From positions 1 through 64,000 of the forward strand of contig JAFECK010000026.1 of the NCBI GenBank assembly GCA_018242185.1: 64,000 nucleotides of DNA, written 5' to 3'. Both the position numbers and the translations under genes were made by a program. Below, one piece after another: positions 45,374 through 54,587 of the stretch. Each line of letters starts with the position of its first letter. Within the stretch, counting starts at the first letter, position 1. The notes under the pieces are model-generated. The model saw only the letters and a program-made list of their open reading frames with translations, had not been told where the DNA came from and ran no database searches. Source of the stretch: Pseudomonadota bacterium. Lineage in GTDB: Bacteria > Pseudomonadota > Alphaproteobacteria > Rickettsiales > Midichloriaceae.

Positions 45374-47593
45374 ATGCAGGGAAATAAAAAGAGAGATGAT
45401 GTGTTAAGTGATTGGCGTAATGGAGGGGAATATAATCGCTTTGTAGCAAAGCGCGAAAATCCAGGGTATACGATCAACCAAAAGGACTATACTTTTCCTG
45501 AATATCTGTTATGGGGGGCGTCTCACCTTAGCAGTTGGTTTGCAAGTGCCGGTCCACTGAATGCAATCGATTCTAATAGCAAAATTGCACGCGATGAAGC
45601 GCGTCAATATATGTGCCATCTCCAAAGAACCTTGCCTGATTTGCGTGAGATAGCTCTAGAAGAGATAATGGCTTTACAAAAACAAGAGATAGCTTTAGAT
45701 AAGGCCCTATTGGAGCACAAGGATGCACCACCGATTCTGAAGCTTTTTGTAGAGCTGGCTAAGACCCCAGGGTTTGATATAGGCGTGCAGGAGCAAGATC
45801 AAGATGGAATTTGGCAGCCATGTGGCATGTTAGATGCGGTGCGCAGAGTGCTCATTGGGCAGGATAAAACATTAGATATCGCCGTGTTCAAAGAGGGTAA
45901 GCTGCGCTTTAACCCCACTGATCATATGGTAATTGGTCTGGGATTGTCTGATGATAACAGCTTTCAAGCTGGAGTGGAAAATTTTCTAGCAGAAAGTCGA
46001 GCGAAACAAGGCACTAATAAGATGGAGCAGCAGGCACTAAAGAAGAAGTTTGCCTCTGTAGAGGACAGTGTGTTCAGTATCAGCTTGATGTATGCTGCGC
46101 ATAAACAACGCGATACCGTTGAAGGGGCTGGTGCATACATTGATCATCATATCAAGCGGTTAATCGTTGAGGCGCGTGCTGAATTACAAGAAGTAGAGCA
46201 GTCAGGAGTATACCGCAAGCAACCAGTAAATATTGACCCAAACACCGCTAATTTTACTAGTAATAATCCACCGGCTGTAGCCTTACTAGGATATCTTGCT
46301 GCGCATAATCAGAGTGCGGATGAAGAAGTAAAAAAAGCCCAGCAGGCTGTTGATCTATTTGCCAGTTCGTTCTCGAACGAGAAATTTAAAGCGCACGAAG
46401 CTAATAAGGTGCTAAACCCTATAGCAGATAGAATCATAAACGAGCGCCAAGCCGCGCAAGAAGTGAGTAAAAAAACTTGGGTAGAAAGGATGATGCCTGC
46501 GGTTGATTTGGCTTTGTTACGAAAAATGCATAGCCATGCACGACGGACAGTAGGTTTGGGTCTCCGAAATCCGCGCAAGGCAGAAATGACCGAGTGGGAT
46601 TGGTTTGAGAGAAATACTTGGTATGCTATAAACCGCATGGAGGAACTCGTAAATGATATTATTGGAGGATATAGGCAAAGATTGCGTATGAACGATTCTG
46701 CATTAATTAGGCAAACAATATTAACAAGTCCAAATCAGTTAGGTGGAAAGAAAGATTTTCTAGATGAAGCAACCAAAACGGTTGCAATCAGAGCAGAGCT
46801 TAATACAGTGGCTGGAAAATATCCTGAATTAAGTCAGTTGGGTATAAACGGTGTAGGAATGGAGCTACATACAACTCACTCAGTTACTTTTGATCAATAT
46901 GGCATGCCGTTTAAACAAGAAGATCTCAGCTTTTTCAGCATGATACGCTCTAGAAAGCTTTATATAGAGGTGCTTGAAGTGTACGCTAAGCATCTGCAAG
47001 CTCAGGAGGAGAACGCGAGCAAGCCGGTTAGTTCACCAGCGCCTGCAACCACTACGGCTGCGCCTAGCTCAAATTCTAGCTCTTCTTCTGTTAGCGCTCC
47101 AGCGCCGCAAGCGAAGCATACATATAAGGAAGTGAAAGAACACCTTGATCTATGCAAAGGCCAGCTGGCAGCGCTTGAGCTGATGTTTTCTCGTGATGAT
47201 AAAGCAATTGAAGCGTTTGCTAAACGAGCTGTATATATGATCCCTGGGCTGCTTGCAGTCGCTGGCGGAGTGTTTTCCGCAAAGTTTGTAGATACCAAGC
47301 TTGCGAAAGAGGCTCTAGACGCTATCAATGATATGTTCAAAAATCAGTGGGATAAGCTAGGTCAAGGATTGGCGAGTGGTAACCCAGCTCTTCTTGCTAT
47401 GGTTATAGGTATAGGTCTATGTGCAACTGGTTTGGTGTTTGGCTTATGGAAAGGGGCTGCAGTAGCGCATAGAATTGAAGCGCGTACGCATAACTATGAT
47501 GAGGGGTTGAAGTATTTTGTTACTGAGATGCACCAATATCTTACGACAGAGCAAAAGAATCTTCCAGAGCCCCAGTCCGTTGCACGAAATTAG
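45374..47593 (+). CDS. tandem paralog B: large protein with C-terminal two-helix membrane module
   Basis: This 739-residue protein is the second copy of the family at 42956. The N-terminal about 520 residues align along their length with paralog A at roughly half identity, including the patch FDIGVQEQDQDGIWQPCGML and the block GGKKDFLDEATKTVA. From residue 523 to about 732 the two are almost the same: Ser/Pro-rich linker (about 548-582), helices and two hydrophobic segments. The final residues differ again (QSVARN against VPQRS). There is no signal peptide. It has its own promoter and is followed 42 bases later by the ratA-like gene. The function is unknown. Confidence 0.85.
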   Translation: MQGNKKRDDVLSDWRNGGEYNRFVAKRENPGYTINQKDYTFPEYLLWGASHLSSWFASAGPLNAIDSNSKIARDEARQYMCHLQRTLPDLREIALEEIMALQKQEIALDKALLEHKDAPPILKLFVELAKTPGFDIGVQEQDQDGIWQPCGMLDAVRRVLIGQDKTLDIAVFKEGKLRFNPTDHMVIGLGLSDDNSFQAGVENFLAESRAKQGTNKMEQQALKKKFASVEDSVFSISLMYAAHKQRDTVEGAGAYIDHHIKRLIVEARAELQEVEQSGVYRKQPVNIDPNTANFTSNNPPAVALLGYLAAHNQSADEEVKKAQQAVDLFASSFSNEKFKAHEANKVLNPIADRIINERQAAQEVSKKTWVERMMPAVDLALLRKMHSHARRTVGLGLRNPRKAEMTEWDWFERNTWYAINRMEELVNDIIGGYRQRLRMNDSALIRQTILTSPNQLGGKKDFLDEATKTVAIRAELNTVAGKYPELSQLGINGVGMELHTTHSVTFDQYGMPFKQEDLSFFSMIRSRKLYIEVLEVYAKHLQAQEENASKPVSSPAPATTTAAPSSNSSSSSVSAPAPQAKHTYKEVKEHLDLCKGQLAALELMFSRDDKAIEAFAKRAVYMIPGLLAVAGGVFSAKFVDTKLAKEALDAINDMFKNQWDKLGQGLASGNPALLAMVIGIGLCATGLVFGLWKGAAVAHRIEARTHNYDEGLKYFVTEMHQYLTTEQKNLPEPQSVARN
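46939..47571 (+). repeat. 633-bp near-identical repeat, copy 2 (in paralog B)
   Basis: This is the partner of 44509-45141. A second, shorter identical run of 44 bases occurs at 44321-44364 and 46742-46785 at a different offset (2421), so the similarity is patchy rather than uniform. Confidence 0.9.
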
Positions 47594-47635
47594 AAGCTCT
47601 TGTTAGAGATTTTATAACACGATAGCATCACTATT

Positions 47636-48079
47636 ATGCCAAAGTTTGAACACAGTGATATATCACCCCATTCTCCACAAGAGCTGGCCTCGCTCGTGCT
47701 GGACATTGCCCGCTATCCTGAATTCTTGCCGTGGTGTAGTAAAGCACGGATTATTTCAGGTGAGCCGCATCAAATAGTTGCCGAACTAGTTGTAACCTTT
47801 GCTGGCTTTAATGAGAGCTATGTTTCAGAAGTGCGGATAAAAAGGAAAAAAACCGTGGTAGAGATCGATGTGCATGCGATATCTGGGCCATTCAGCCGTT
47901 TAGATAATAAATGGCGATTTAGCAAGAAGGCCACTGGCACAAGGATAGATTTTAGTATAGACTTTGCTTTTAAGTCAAAAATATTAGACCTGATGATGAG
48001 TCCGGTGTTTTATAAGGCATGCCAAAAGATGATCGCCGCTTTTGAAAGTAGAGCTGATGAGCTTTTTGGCAAAAGATAA
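47636..48079 (+). CDS. RatA/COQ10-type START-domain protein
   Basis: The 147-residue protein is a START/polyketide-cyclase-like domain of the RatA/COQ10 family: ELASLVLDIARYPEFLPWCSKARI at the N-terminus, DVHAISGPFSRLDNKWRF in the middle and IDFSIDFAFKSKILDLMMSPVF near the end. Family members bind ubiquinone and help its function or transport; E. coli RatA was also described as a ribosome-association toxin. The ubiquinone role is the more likely one here. It is followed by gap 19 bases downstream. Confidence 0.9.
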   Translation: MPKFEHSDISPHSPQELASLVLDIARYPEFLPWCSKARIISGEPHQIVAELVVTFAGFNESYVSEVRIKRKKTVVEIDVHAISGPFSRLDNKWRFSKKATGTRIDFSIDFAFKSKILDLMMSPVFYKACQKMIAAFESRADELFGKR

Positions 48080-48098
48080 AGGATGAAAGGCAGAACGA

Positions 48099-49106
48099 AT
48101 GAAGGCGAAAAGAATAGCGATAAACGGCTTTGGCCGTATTGGCCGCTCTATTGTGAGAGCGTTCATGGCCAGAGATGGTATGGAAGACATTGAGGTAGTG
48201 GCGATCAACCTTGGCATGGGGAGCGCAGATGTGCATCTTCACCTGCTAAAGCATGACTCCACTTATGGTTCACTAGAGCTAGATGTAGCTGATGGCACGC
48301 TTAATTTAGGTAAAGGTAAGATAACTTTGCTGCAAGAGACGGAAATAGAGCGCTTGGATTGGGGGCGCTATGGGGTGGACATGGTTCTAGAATGCACTGG
48401 TGTATTTAGCAAACGTGCGCAGAGTATCAAACATATATCGCATGCGGGTGCTTCTCAAGTGCTGATCTCCTCACCATCTTTGGATGCTGATGCGATGGTG
48501 GTATATGGAGTTAATACTAGTGAGTTAAAAGCAGAGTATAAGGTAATTTCCGCTGGTTCTTGTACCACTAATTGTCTAGCTCCTATTGCTATGGTGCTAG
48601 ACCAAGAGTTTGGCATAAAATCTGGATTTATGACAACTATTCACGCATACACTAATGATCAGAAGGTGTTAGATTCTATCCACAGCGATAAACGGCGTGC
48701 CCGTGCGTGCGCGCAATCGATGATTCCTGCTTCTACTGGCGCAGCTAAGTCCTTAGGTATGGTGCTGCCGCAACTAGCAGGTAAACTTGATGGGGTAGCC
48801 GTTAGGGTGCCAGTGCCTAATGTTTCTATGGTGGACCTAGTAGTTACCTTGGATAAAATGGTGAATAAAGAAATGGTGCATGATGCTATGGTGGCGCATA
48901 GCGCTTCCGGATCTCTGTATGGAGTTATGCAGGTTAGTTTTGAGGAGCTGGTTTCTGTGGATTACAACCGCAATCCACACAGCGCAATTTTTGATGCTAC
49001 CCAGACTAAAATACTCGAAGATGGGCATATGTTGCGGGTTGCGGCTTGGTATGATAATGAATGGGGCTTTGCCAACCGTATGCTGGATATAGCGAGAGCT
49101 TGGTGA
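48099..49106 (+). CDS. gap: glyceraldehyde-3-phosphate dehydrogenase, type I
   Basis: The 335-residue enzyme has the NAD-binding INGFGRIGRSIVRA, the active-site SAGSCTTNCLAP with the catalytic Cys near 154, TTIHAYTNDQ with the catalytic His, and WYDNEWGFANRM at the end. It joins gpmI as a lower-glycolysis gene in this window. The N-terminal contains DIEVVAINLGMGSAD in place of the usual 'AINDL', a mild change near the adenine-ribose pocket that could affect NAD/NADP choice. Confidence 0.96.
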   Translation: MKAKRIAINGFGRIGRSIVRAFMARDGMEDIEVVAINLGMGSADVHLHLLKHDSTYGSLELDVADGTLNLGKGKITLLQETEIERLDWGRYGVDMVLECTGVFSKRAQSIKHISHAGASQVLISSPSLDADAMVVYGVNTSELKAEYKVISAGSCTTNCLAPIAMVLDQEFGIKSGFMTTIHAYTNDQKVLDSIHSDKRRARACAQSMIPASTGAAKSLGMVLPQLAGKLDGVAVRVPVPNVSMVDLVVTLDKMVNKEMVHDAMVAHSASGSLYGVMQVSFEELVSVDYNRNPHSAIFDATQTKILEDGHMLRVAAWYDNEWGFANRMLDIARAW

Positions 49107-49988
49107 TTATCCGGTAGTATTCGTTTGCAACGCTCTGGCAATTAAGCCGGCTGCTGAAACTATGTGCACGTTGTTATATAGTTTTATGGGTGCAATGCTA
49201 TTGGTGACATAAACTCCTTCAATACCGCTATTTTGCATGCGCATGGCGCAACCTGGTGAAAGCACAGTATGGGTAGCGCAGGCACTTACTGCAGTTGCAC
49301 CATTATTGCGCAGAACTTGCGCAGCTTGCTGCATAGTGAAGCCTGTGTCTATTATATCATCGCAAATGATGCAATGCCGCCCATGCGTATTGCCGAATAC
49401 CATCTCCATAGGAGGGGTTCTATGTCTATCCTTATCAAGCAGGGTTACAGGCGCTTGCAGAGCATTAGCTAGCCGCTTCGCTCTAGCTATACCACCAAAA
49501 TCAGGGGCAATGACCGTAATATCATTTATGTCTGTAAAATAAGGGGCAAACAAAGTGGTACTATCTATATTTACTGCAGGTACTGAAAATAGGGAGGCAA
49601 CGCGCTGCGAATGCAGCTCTAAAGTCACCACTTTGTTGACCCCAGTGGCCTCAATCAGCTTGATGATAAGGTGCGCCGCTGCTGGCTCGTTATGTGTCGG
49701 CCTGTCTTGCCTAGCATAGCATAAATATGGAATTACTGCAGTAATGGTTTGAGCTTGCATCTTTGCAGCTGTATCTAATAATAGCAATAGTTCTAGCAAA
49801 TGGTCATGGGTCGGCCTGGAAATAGACTGTACTATAGCCACATTGCGTCCTTTAAGCTCCGCATTAATGTGGATACGCATCTCATCTGCTGCGAACTTCT
49901 GACATTCCGCGATCACCAGAGGTGCAGAGATAAGCCCAGCTATTTGCTGTGCGAGTGCTATATTACTATGTCCTGATATAATTATCAT
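49107..49988 (-). CDS. prs: ribose-phosphate pyrophosphokinase (divergent)
   Basis: Prs makes PRPP from ribose 5-phosphate and ATP. The 293-residue protein keeps the fold landmarks YLCYARQDR, VVTLELHSQRVASLF, APDFGGIARAKRLA and the PRPP loop CDDIIDTGFTM. It is shorter than typical (about 310-315) and the segment after RQDR (PTHNEPAAAHL) lacks the usual 'PISAK' motif. ATG 49988 has GGAAGGAG six bases upstream and gives MIIISGHSN; an in-frame start at 50009 would be seven residues longer. It converges on gap with no gap between stops. Confidence 0.88.
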   Translation of the reverse strand: MIIISGHSNIALAQQIAGLISAPLVIAECQKFAADEMRIHINAELKGRNVAIVQSISRPTHDHLLELLLLLDTAAKMQAQTITAVIPYLCYARQDRPTHNEPAAAHLIIKLIEATGVNKVVTLELHSQRVASLFSVPAVNIDSTTLFAPYFTDINDITVIAPDFGGIARAKRLANALQAPVTLLDKDRHRTPPMEMVFGNTHGRHCIICDDIIDTGFTMQQAAQVLRNNGATAVSACATHTVLSPGCAMRMQNSGIEGVYVTNSIAPIKLYNNVHIVSAAGLIARALQTNTTG

Positions 49989-50030
49989 CGCTGCTCCTTC
50001 CTTAGCCAAAATAGGGTTATTATAGTGAAA

Positions 50031-50531
50031 TCATGTATCTTTGGTAAAAATTAGCCAGATAATTACGCCTACTACAATTGCAGAGTCAGCTACGTTGAAT
50101 GCGGGCCAGTGGTATCCCATTATGTGGAAATCCAAAAAATCCATGACTGCCCCGTAATTCCAGCGGTCTATTAGGTTGCTGAGCGCTCCTCCAATGATCA
50201 TTGCAATAGCGCTTTGGTTAAGTTTGGACATATATCTCTGCTTCAAGATCAACATCCACAGAGCTACAACGATCATGAGAGACAGTAGCGCAATTGGCAT
50301 TTGGTCTTGTGCTGCGTCATTGCCTAGGCCGAAACTAACGCCATAGTTCCAGGTAGTCGCTATGTTTAAAAACGGCAGCGGTGCTATTTGGTCCCCGCTA
50401 GTCACCATACCGCCTACTAACGCTTTGGTAGCTTGGTCTATTAGGATTACAATTATAGCTATAAATAGCGCAAAAGCCGGATTTCTCTTTATGTGTTTAC
50501 CACTAATCTTCTTACTTTGTTTTGTAGCCAT
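50031..50531 (-). CDS. lspA: lipoprotein signal peptidase (signal peptidase II)
   Basis: LspA removes the signal peptide of diacylglyceryl-modified prolipoproteins. The 166-residue protein has four membrane segments, ILIDQATKALV near the first, NYGVSFGLG, and the catalytic aspartates in GGALSNLIDRWNYGAVMDFLDF and FNVADSAIVVG. An in-frame start at 50573 (14 residues more) would overlap the previous gene by 25 bases; neither start has a clear ribosome site. It lies between the sensor-like gene and prs. Confidence 0.93.
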   Translation of the reverse strand: MATKQSKKISGKHIKRNPAFALFIAIIVILIDQATKALVGGMVTSGDQIAPLPFLNIATTWNYGVSFGLGNDAAQDQMPIALLSLMIVVALWMLILKQRYMSKLNQSAIAMIIGGALSNLIDRWNYGAVMDFLDFHIMGYHWPAFNVADSAIVVGVIIWLIFTKDT

Positions 50532-50548
50532 TTTATGAATATTAAAAA

Positions 50549-52027
50549 TTATGCCGAAGCCCTTGCAGCCCATTCTTGGTATTGACCGGGCAGTTTGATT
50601 TCCAAGATGACACTGCCATTGCCTGCCTCGCTATGCGATATAGCGCCGCCGATGCTGGCTATCATTGCTTGAAAGAGCAGTAAATCTAGCGTATCAGCGC
50701 TTAAAATGTCAACTATTTTCAATGCTCTTCGTTGATCGCGGCCTACTAACTGTTTGTCTACATAGTGTAAAACCACTCCACCTGGGGCAATCCGCACTTT
50801 CACAGCCATACCTCGGTGCAAATTGCGATTGATATGAGAAAAAAGGAGCCCGATAGCTTTACTGATTAATTTAGCTGAAGCGATGGGTTTGAAATCATCC
50901 ACTCTATCAAACTCTAGTTTGAGCCATAAATCAGCCGCCACTTCAGTAATAATTGTATGTATGCTTGCATTATTAAGCCTATTAGATTGGCGTCCCCATG
51001 AGGTAACGAGTTTTTGTACCTCAGTAATCTCATCAGCAAGTTCGCCGTCTACCTGCTCCAAACTATCGCACATCATTTTGGAATCATCCTTATTGAGAAT
51101 CATTACCCTCTTGCCGGGATATATACGCATCACAGATTCGCCGTGCCTGACATGGTCGGCAGCTACATGCACCGCTCTTTCGAACGCGCGAATGACCTGC
51201 GAAATTTTACTACGAATTTTATCATGGCTACTGGCCACCTTAGCTAGTACCGCGTTACTGGTGCCATATACTCTGTATATTTCTATTTCCTGATCGCGTC
51301 TGATTCCTACATAAAGCAGTATGGATAAAACCATATATAACACAGCGCCATCAAAATCCGGCAAAATGATTTTTTTTCCTATGGTCAGAGCTGCGATATA
51401 ATAGGTGGAGTATGCGCAGATTATGCCACTAATTAGGCTGATAAAAAATGAGCGCGTCCTGAGGAAGCTGGCGAGGATAAAGGCTGAAAAAGCAAAGCCA
51501 AGGGCCGCTTCCATACTATCAGGTGCGATGAGCAGGGCGTATGTGCTAATAAAGGGCAGGCAATATATCATCAGTAGGCGCCAATAGATTGGCAGGTAAC
51601 GCTCTCGAATCTTCTGTCTCCAAACTCCATATAAAGCGAGATTAACACAGCCGCAAGCTCCTATAATGCGCATAAATAACTCAATAAAGAGCATGGGCTC
51701 CAGATCGGTGTCTAAATGCAAGGTGGTAAATGGTGACGAGGTCCACAGCATTGGGTGTAAGCAACACAGTCCTCCGAAGATGGCGAATTGATAATAGATG
51801 AATGTATAAACATCCAAATCCCTACTCACTACGTTAGAGCCACTAGGTGTTAGACCAAAAGCGCCGTATATATACCGAAGCATGCCTCTCTTACGTCGTT
51901 TCTTGCTATCTTTACTTCCCATAGCGATTCCGATCAAAGCAACCCTAAACAGCAATACTCCCCCAAGTAAGAATAAAAGCAGGCAGTATAGAGCTAATAC
52001 GCCCACCAAATTGCTGAAATTTGCCAT
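50549..52027 (-). CDS. CqsS/LqsS-like membrane sensor with degenerate histidine kinase domain
   Basis: This 492-residue protein (numbering below is from an in-frame GTG at 52039) has a first membrane segment at about 10-36 and further ones at about 78-98, then a block (about 126-215) resembling the six-helix sensor of Vibrio CqsS and Legionella LqsS: WRQKIRERYLPIYWRLLMIYCLPF-like spacing, then a final segment at about 230-246. After it, SSHDKIRSKI (His272) sits where the kinase H-box would be. The C-terminal part (about 340-485) follows the HATPase order, but the N-box reads GLLFSHINRN and the G1 box lacks the DxGxG motif; GGAISHSEAGNGSVILEIKLP matches the end of the fold. ATP binding is doubtful. 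It is upstream of lspA. Confidence 0.65.
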   Translation of the reverse strand: MANFSNLVGVLALYCLLLFLLGGVLLFRVALIGIAMGSKDSKKRRKRGMLRYIYGAFGLTPSGSNVVSRDLDVYTFIYYQFAIFGGLCCLHPMLWTSSPFTTLHLDTDLEPMLFIELFMRIIGACGCVNLALYGVWRQKIRERYLPIYWRLLMIYCLPFISTYALLIAPDSMEAALGFAFSAFILASFLRTRSFFISLISGIICAYSTYYIAALTIGKKIILPDFDGAVLYMVLSILLYVGIRRDQEIEIYRVYGTSNAVLAKVASSHDKIRSKISQVIRAFERAVHVAADHVRHGESVMRIYPGKRVMILNKDDSKMMCDSLEQVDGELADEITEVQKLVTSWGRQSNRLNNASIHTIITEVAADLWLKLEFDRVDDFKPIASAKLISKAIGLLFSHINRNLHRGMAVKVRIAPGGVVLHYVDKQLVGRDQRRALKIVDILSADTLDLLLFQAMIASIGGAISHSEAGNGSVILEIKLPGQYQEWAARASA

Positions 52028-52206
52028 CTTCAATACCACAATCTATCCGCTTGGTATGCTATGCAAATCGCATACCTTGGTCAATAGAAAATATATTAAA
52101 TCGTATTAAGATGGTGTCGACGCCATCTAGTTGGAATATGGGCAATACTTGACTTATATGCGCCCGTACAGATAATATGCCGGGTAAATATTAACAGGGT
52201 AATATC

Positions 52207-54585
52207 ATGCTATTTACGTTGAGCTGGCTACGTCAGCTGCTAAGCACCAGTGCTGATGCCGATCAAATCGCTACAACTTTAGGACAGATTGGCTTTGAAG
52301 TTGAAGCAATGGAAGATAAAGGCGCGCTTTATTCCAATTTCATTATCGCTCAGATTATTGAAGCTGAGCCACACCCAGATGCGGATAAACTAAAGGTTTG
52401 TAAAGTAAATAATGGGAGAGAAGAGCTGCAAATAGTGTGCGGAGCCTCAAACGCTAGGGCTGGCGTTAAGGTAGTGTTAGCGCCGATTGGCACGATGATG
52501 CCTTTAGATAAGTTTATGATAAAGGCGGCGAAAATACGTGGTGTGGAAAGCTACGGCATGATGTGTAGCGCTGAAGAATTAGGAATATCTGGCTTAAACT
52601 GTCCTACTGGTGGTATTGTAGAGCTGCCAGAAGACGCGCCAGTTGGTAAATTGTTTAAGGATTACCAAGGCTTAAATGAGGTGATCTTTGATATAGCTAT
52701 AACTCCAAATCGTGGTGATGCGTTGAGCATCATGGGCATAGCGCGTGATTTAGCAGCAGCTGGGTTAGGAACGGTGGGTGGTATACCACAAGCAAATGTT
52801 GTAGAAAGTGTGGCGGGCTCGCAGCCTAAGTTACATATGCAGGCGGCAAAAGATTGCCCGAGTTTTTCTTTGCGCCGGGTTGAAGGTGTGCAAAATGGTA
52901 CTGTGCCGCAAACGATGGCCAAACAATTGCAAGCTATTGGCAGCTCTTCGTTTGATAAAGGCGCACTGGTAGGGATCTCGAATTATACTATGTTCACCTA
53001 CGGCAGGCCTAATCATATCTATGATGCTGCTAAGGTAATAGGTGATGTCTATATACGTTATAGCAATGAGGGCGAGAAATTTGTGGCCTTAGGGAATACG
53101 GAATATATTTTGTCAGCTGGTCTTCTGGTTATCGCGGATGAAGTAAAAGTGCTGGCGATTGCTGGTGTTATGGGAGGGGAGCTGAGTAAGGTTGATGAAC
53201 ATACCAAAGACATTCTCATTGAAGTTGCGAATTTCTCGCCGACAGCTGTGGCGAAGTCTGGGAGGAAGCTAAATTTACTCAGTGATTCGCGATACCGATT
53301 TGAACGCCGGATTGATCCTGCTACTGAAGCTTTGTTTATGGAATACATTACGGACGAGGTGCTTAAAATCTGTGGGGGCAGGGCAGGAAATGTGGTGTGC
53401 GTAACTGGTGAGAGCCCTAATCACGTGACCGAGATTTGGGTCAATTATGAGAAAATTCGCGCAATTGCTGGTATTGAGATAAGCGACGAGCACATTAATG
53501 CAATCCTAAATCGCCTTGCCTTGAGCGTGGATAAAGGAACAGTGCAAGTCCCATCATGGCGCTTAGGAGAGGTGTCTACCACTGAGGATTTAGCTGAGGA
53601 AGTGCTGCGTATGCATGGTTATCACAACATCCCAGCGCAACCGATATTTTCAAGCAGCGAGCAGTTATACGTGCCCCCAAAGATGCATGAGATTACTATT
53701 AAAGGAAAGATTATAGCTCAACTAGGGCTGTGTGAAGTTATGACATGGTCTTTCGCGTATTCTGCGGATCTTGATCGTTATGGGCTCAAAAGCACGATTA
53801 CCATTGATAACCCAATCAATAATACTTTGGACGTGATGCGTCCCTCTATTATCCCAAATCTGGTCAAAGTTGTTGCAAATAACTTAGCTAGGGGACAGCG
53901 GGATTTTGGAATTTTTGAATATGGAAATGTATACGCAGAAGATCTGCCAGACTATCAAACACCTTGTATTGCAGGCTTACGTGTTGGTCAGACGCATCGC
54001 CGTAGCGTGCATAAAGATGCCAGGGAGTATGATTTTTTTGACGTAAAGGCAGATGTATTAGCGATAGCTCAGATATTCGGTTGTAACCCTTCCTCTATCC
54101 AAGTTGCAGCGCAAGCGCCTCAATACTATCATCCAGGGCAAAGTGCAAGCTTTGCTATAGGAAACAAGCTTTTAGCCGTGGCTGGTGCCCTGCATCCTGG
54201 TATAGCCAATGATTATGATATAGATGAGCCTGTAGTACTGTTTGAGGTGTTTCCTGCAAGCTTTCCGCCTGTTAAAGCGCGTTATAATTTTGGTGCGAAA
54301 CTCTCTGACTTGCCAGCAATTTCTAGGGATTTTGCTTTTATATTTGATGAGCAAGTGCGAGCTGAAGACATTATAAGGGCGGCCAGTAGTACTAAAGAGC
54401 CATTATTAGAGGAGATATCTATTTTCGACATATATAGAGGAAAAGGCGTAGAGGATGGCAAGAAATCTGTGGCATTTAGTGTACGCATGCAACCATGGGA
54501 GCAAACGATGACCGACAGTGAAATCGAGAAGATTAGCGACGCAATAATTGCCGCTATTGAGAAAATAGGGGGGGTGTTGAGATAG
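52207..54585 (+). CDS. pheT: phenylalanyl-tRNA synthetase beta chain
   Basis: PheT is the large subunit of the alpha2-beta2 enzyme. The 792-residue protein has the N-terminal tRNA-binding (EMAP-like) domain with PHPDADKLKVCKVNNG, the B3/B4 editing module (GRPNHIYDAAKV), a B5 domain (about 395-470), the catalytic-like core and the C-terminal anticodon-binding FDX-ACB domain (about 700-792). It is full length. pheS, usually adjacent upstream, is not in the window. murI follows two bases later. Confidence 0.97.
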   Translation: MLFTLSWLRQLLSTSADADQIATTLGQIGFEVEAMEDKGALYSNFIIAQIIEAEPHPDADKLKVCKVNNGREELQIVCGASNARAGVKVVLAPIGTMMPLDKFMIKAAKIRGVESYGMMCSAEELGISGLNCPTGGIVELPEDAPVGKLFKDYQGLNEVIFDIAITPNRGDALSIMGIARDLAAAGLGTVGGIPQANVVESVAGSQPKLHMQAAKDCPSFSLRRVEGVQNGTVPQTMAKQLQAIGSSSFDKGALVGISNYTMFTYGRPNHIYDAAKVIGDVYIRYSNEGEKFVALGNTEYILSAGLLVIADEVKVLAIAGVMGGELSKVDEHTKDILIEVANFSPTAVAKSGRKLNLLSDSRYRFERRIDPATEALFMEYITDEVLKICGGRAGNVVCVTGESPNHVTEIWVNYEKIRAIAGIEISDEHINAILNRLALSVDKGTVQVPSWRLGEVSTTEDLAEEVLRMHGYHNIPAQPIFSSSEQLYVPPKMHEITIKGKIIAQLGLCEVMTWSFAYSADLDRYGLKSTITIDNPINNTLDVMRPSIIPNLVKVVANNLARGQRDFGIFEYGNVYAEDLPDYQTPCIAGLRVGQTHRRSVHKDAREYDFFDVKADVLAIAQIFGCNPSSIQVAAQAPQYYHPGQSASFAIGNKLLAVAGALHPGIANDYDIDEPVVLFEVFPASFPPVKARYNFGAKLSDLPAISRDFAFIFDEQVRAEDIIRAASSTKEPLLEEISIFDIYRGKGVEDGKKSVAFSVRMQPWEQTMTDSEIEKISDAIIAAIEKIGGVLR

Positions 54586-54587
54586 TT

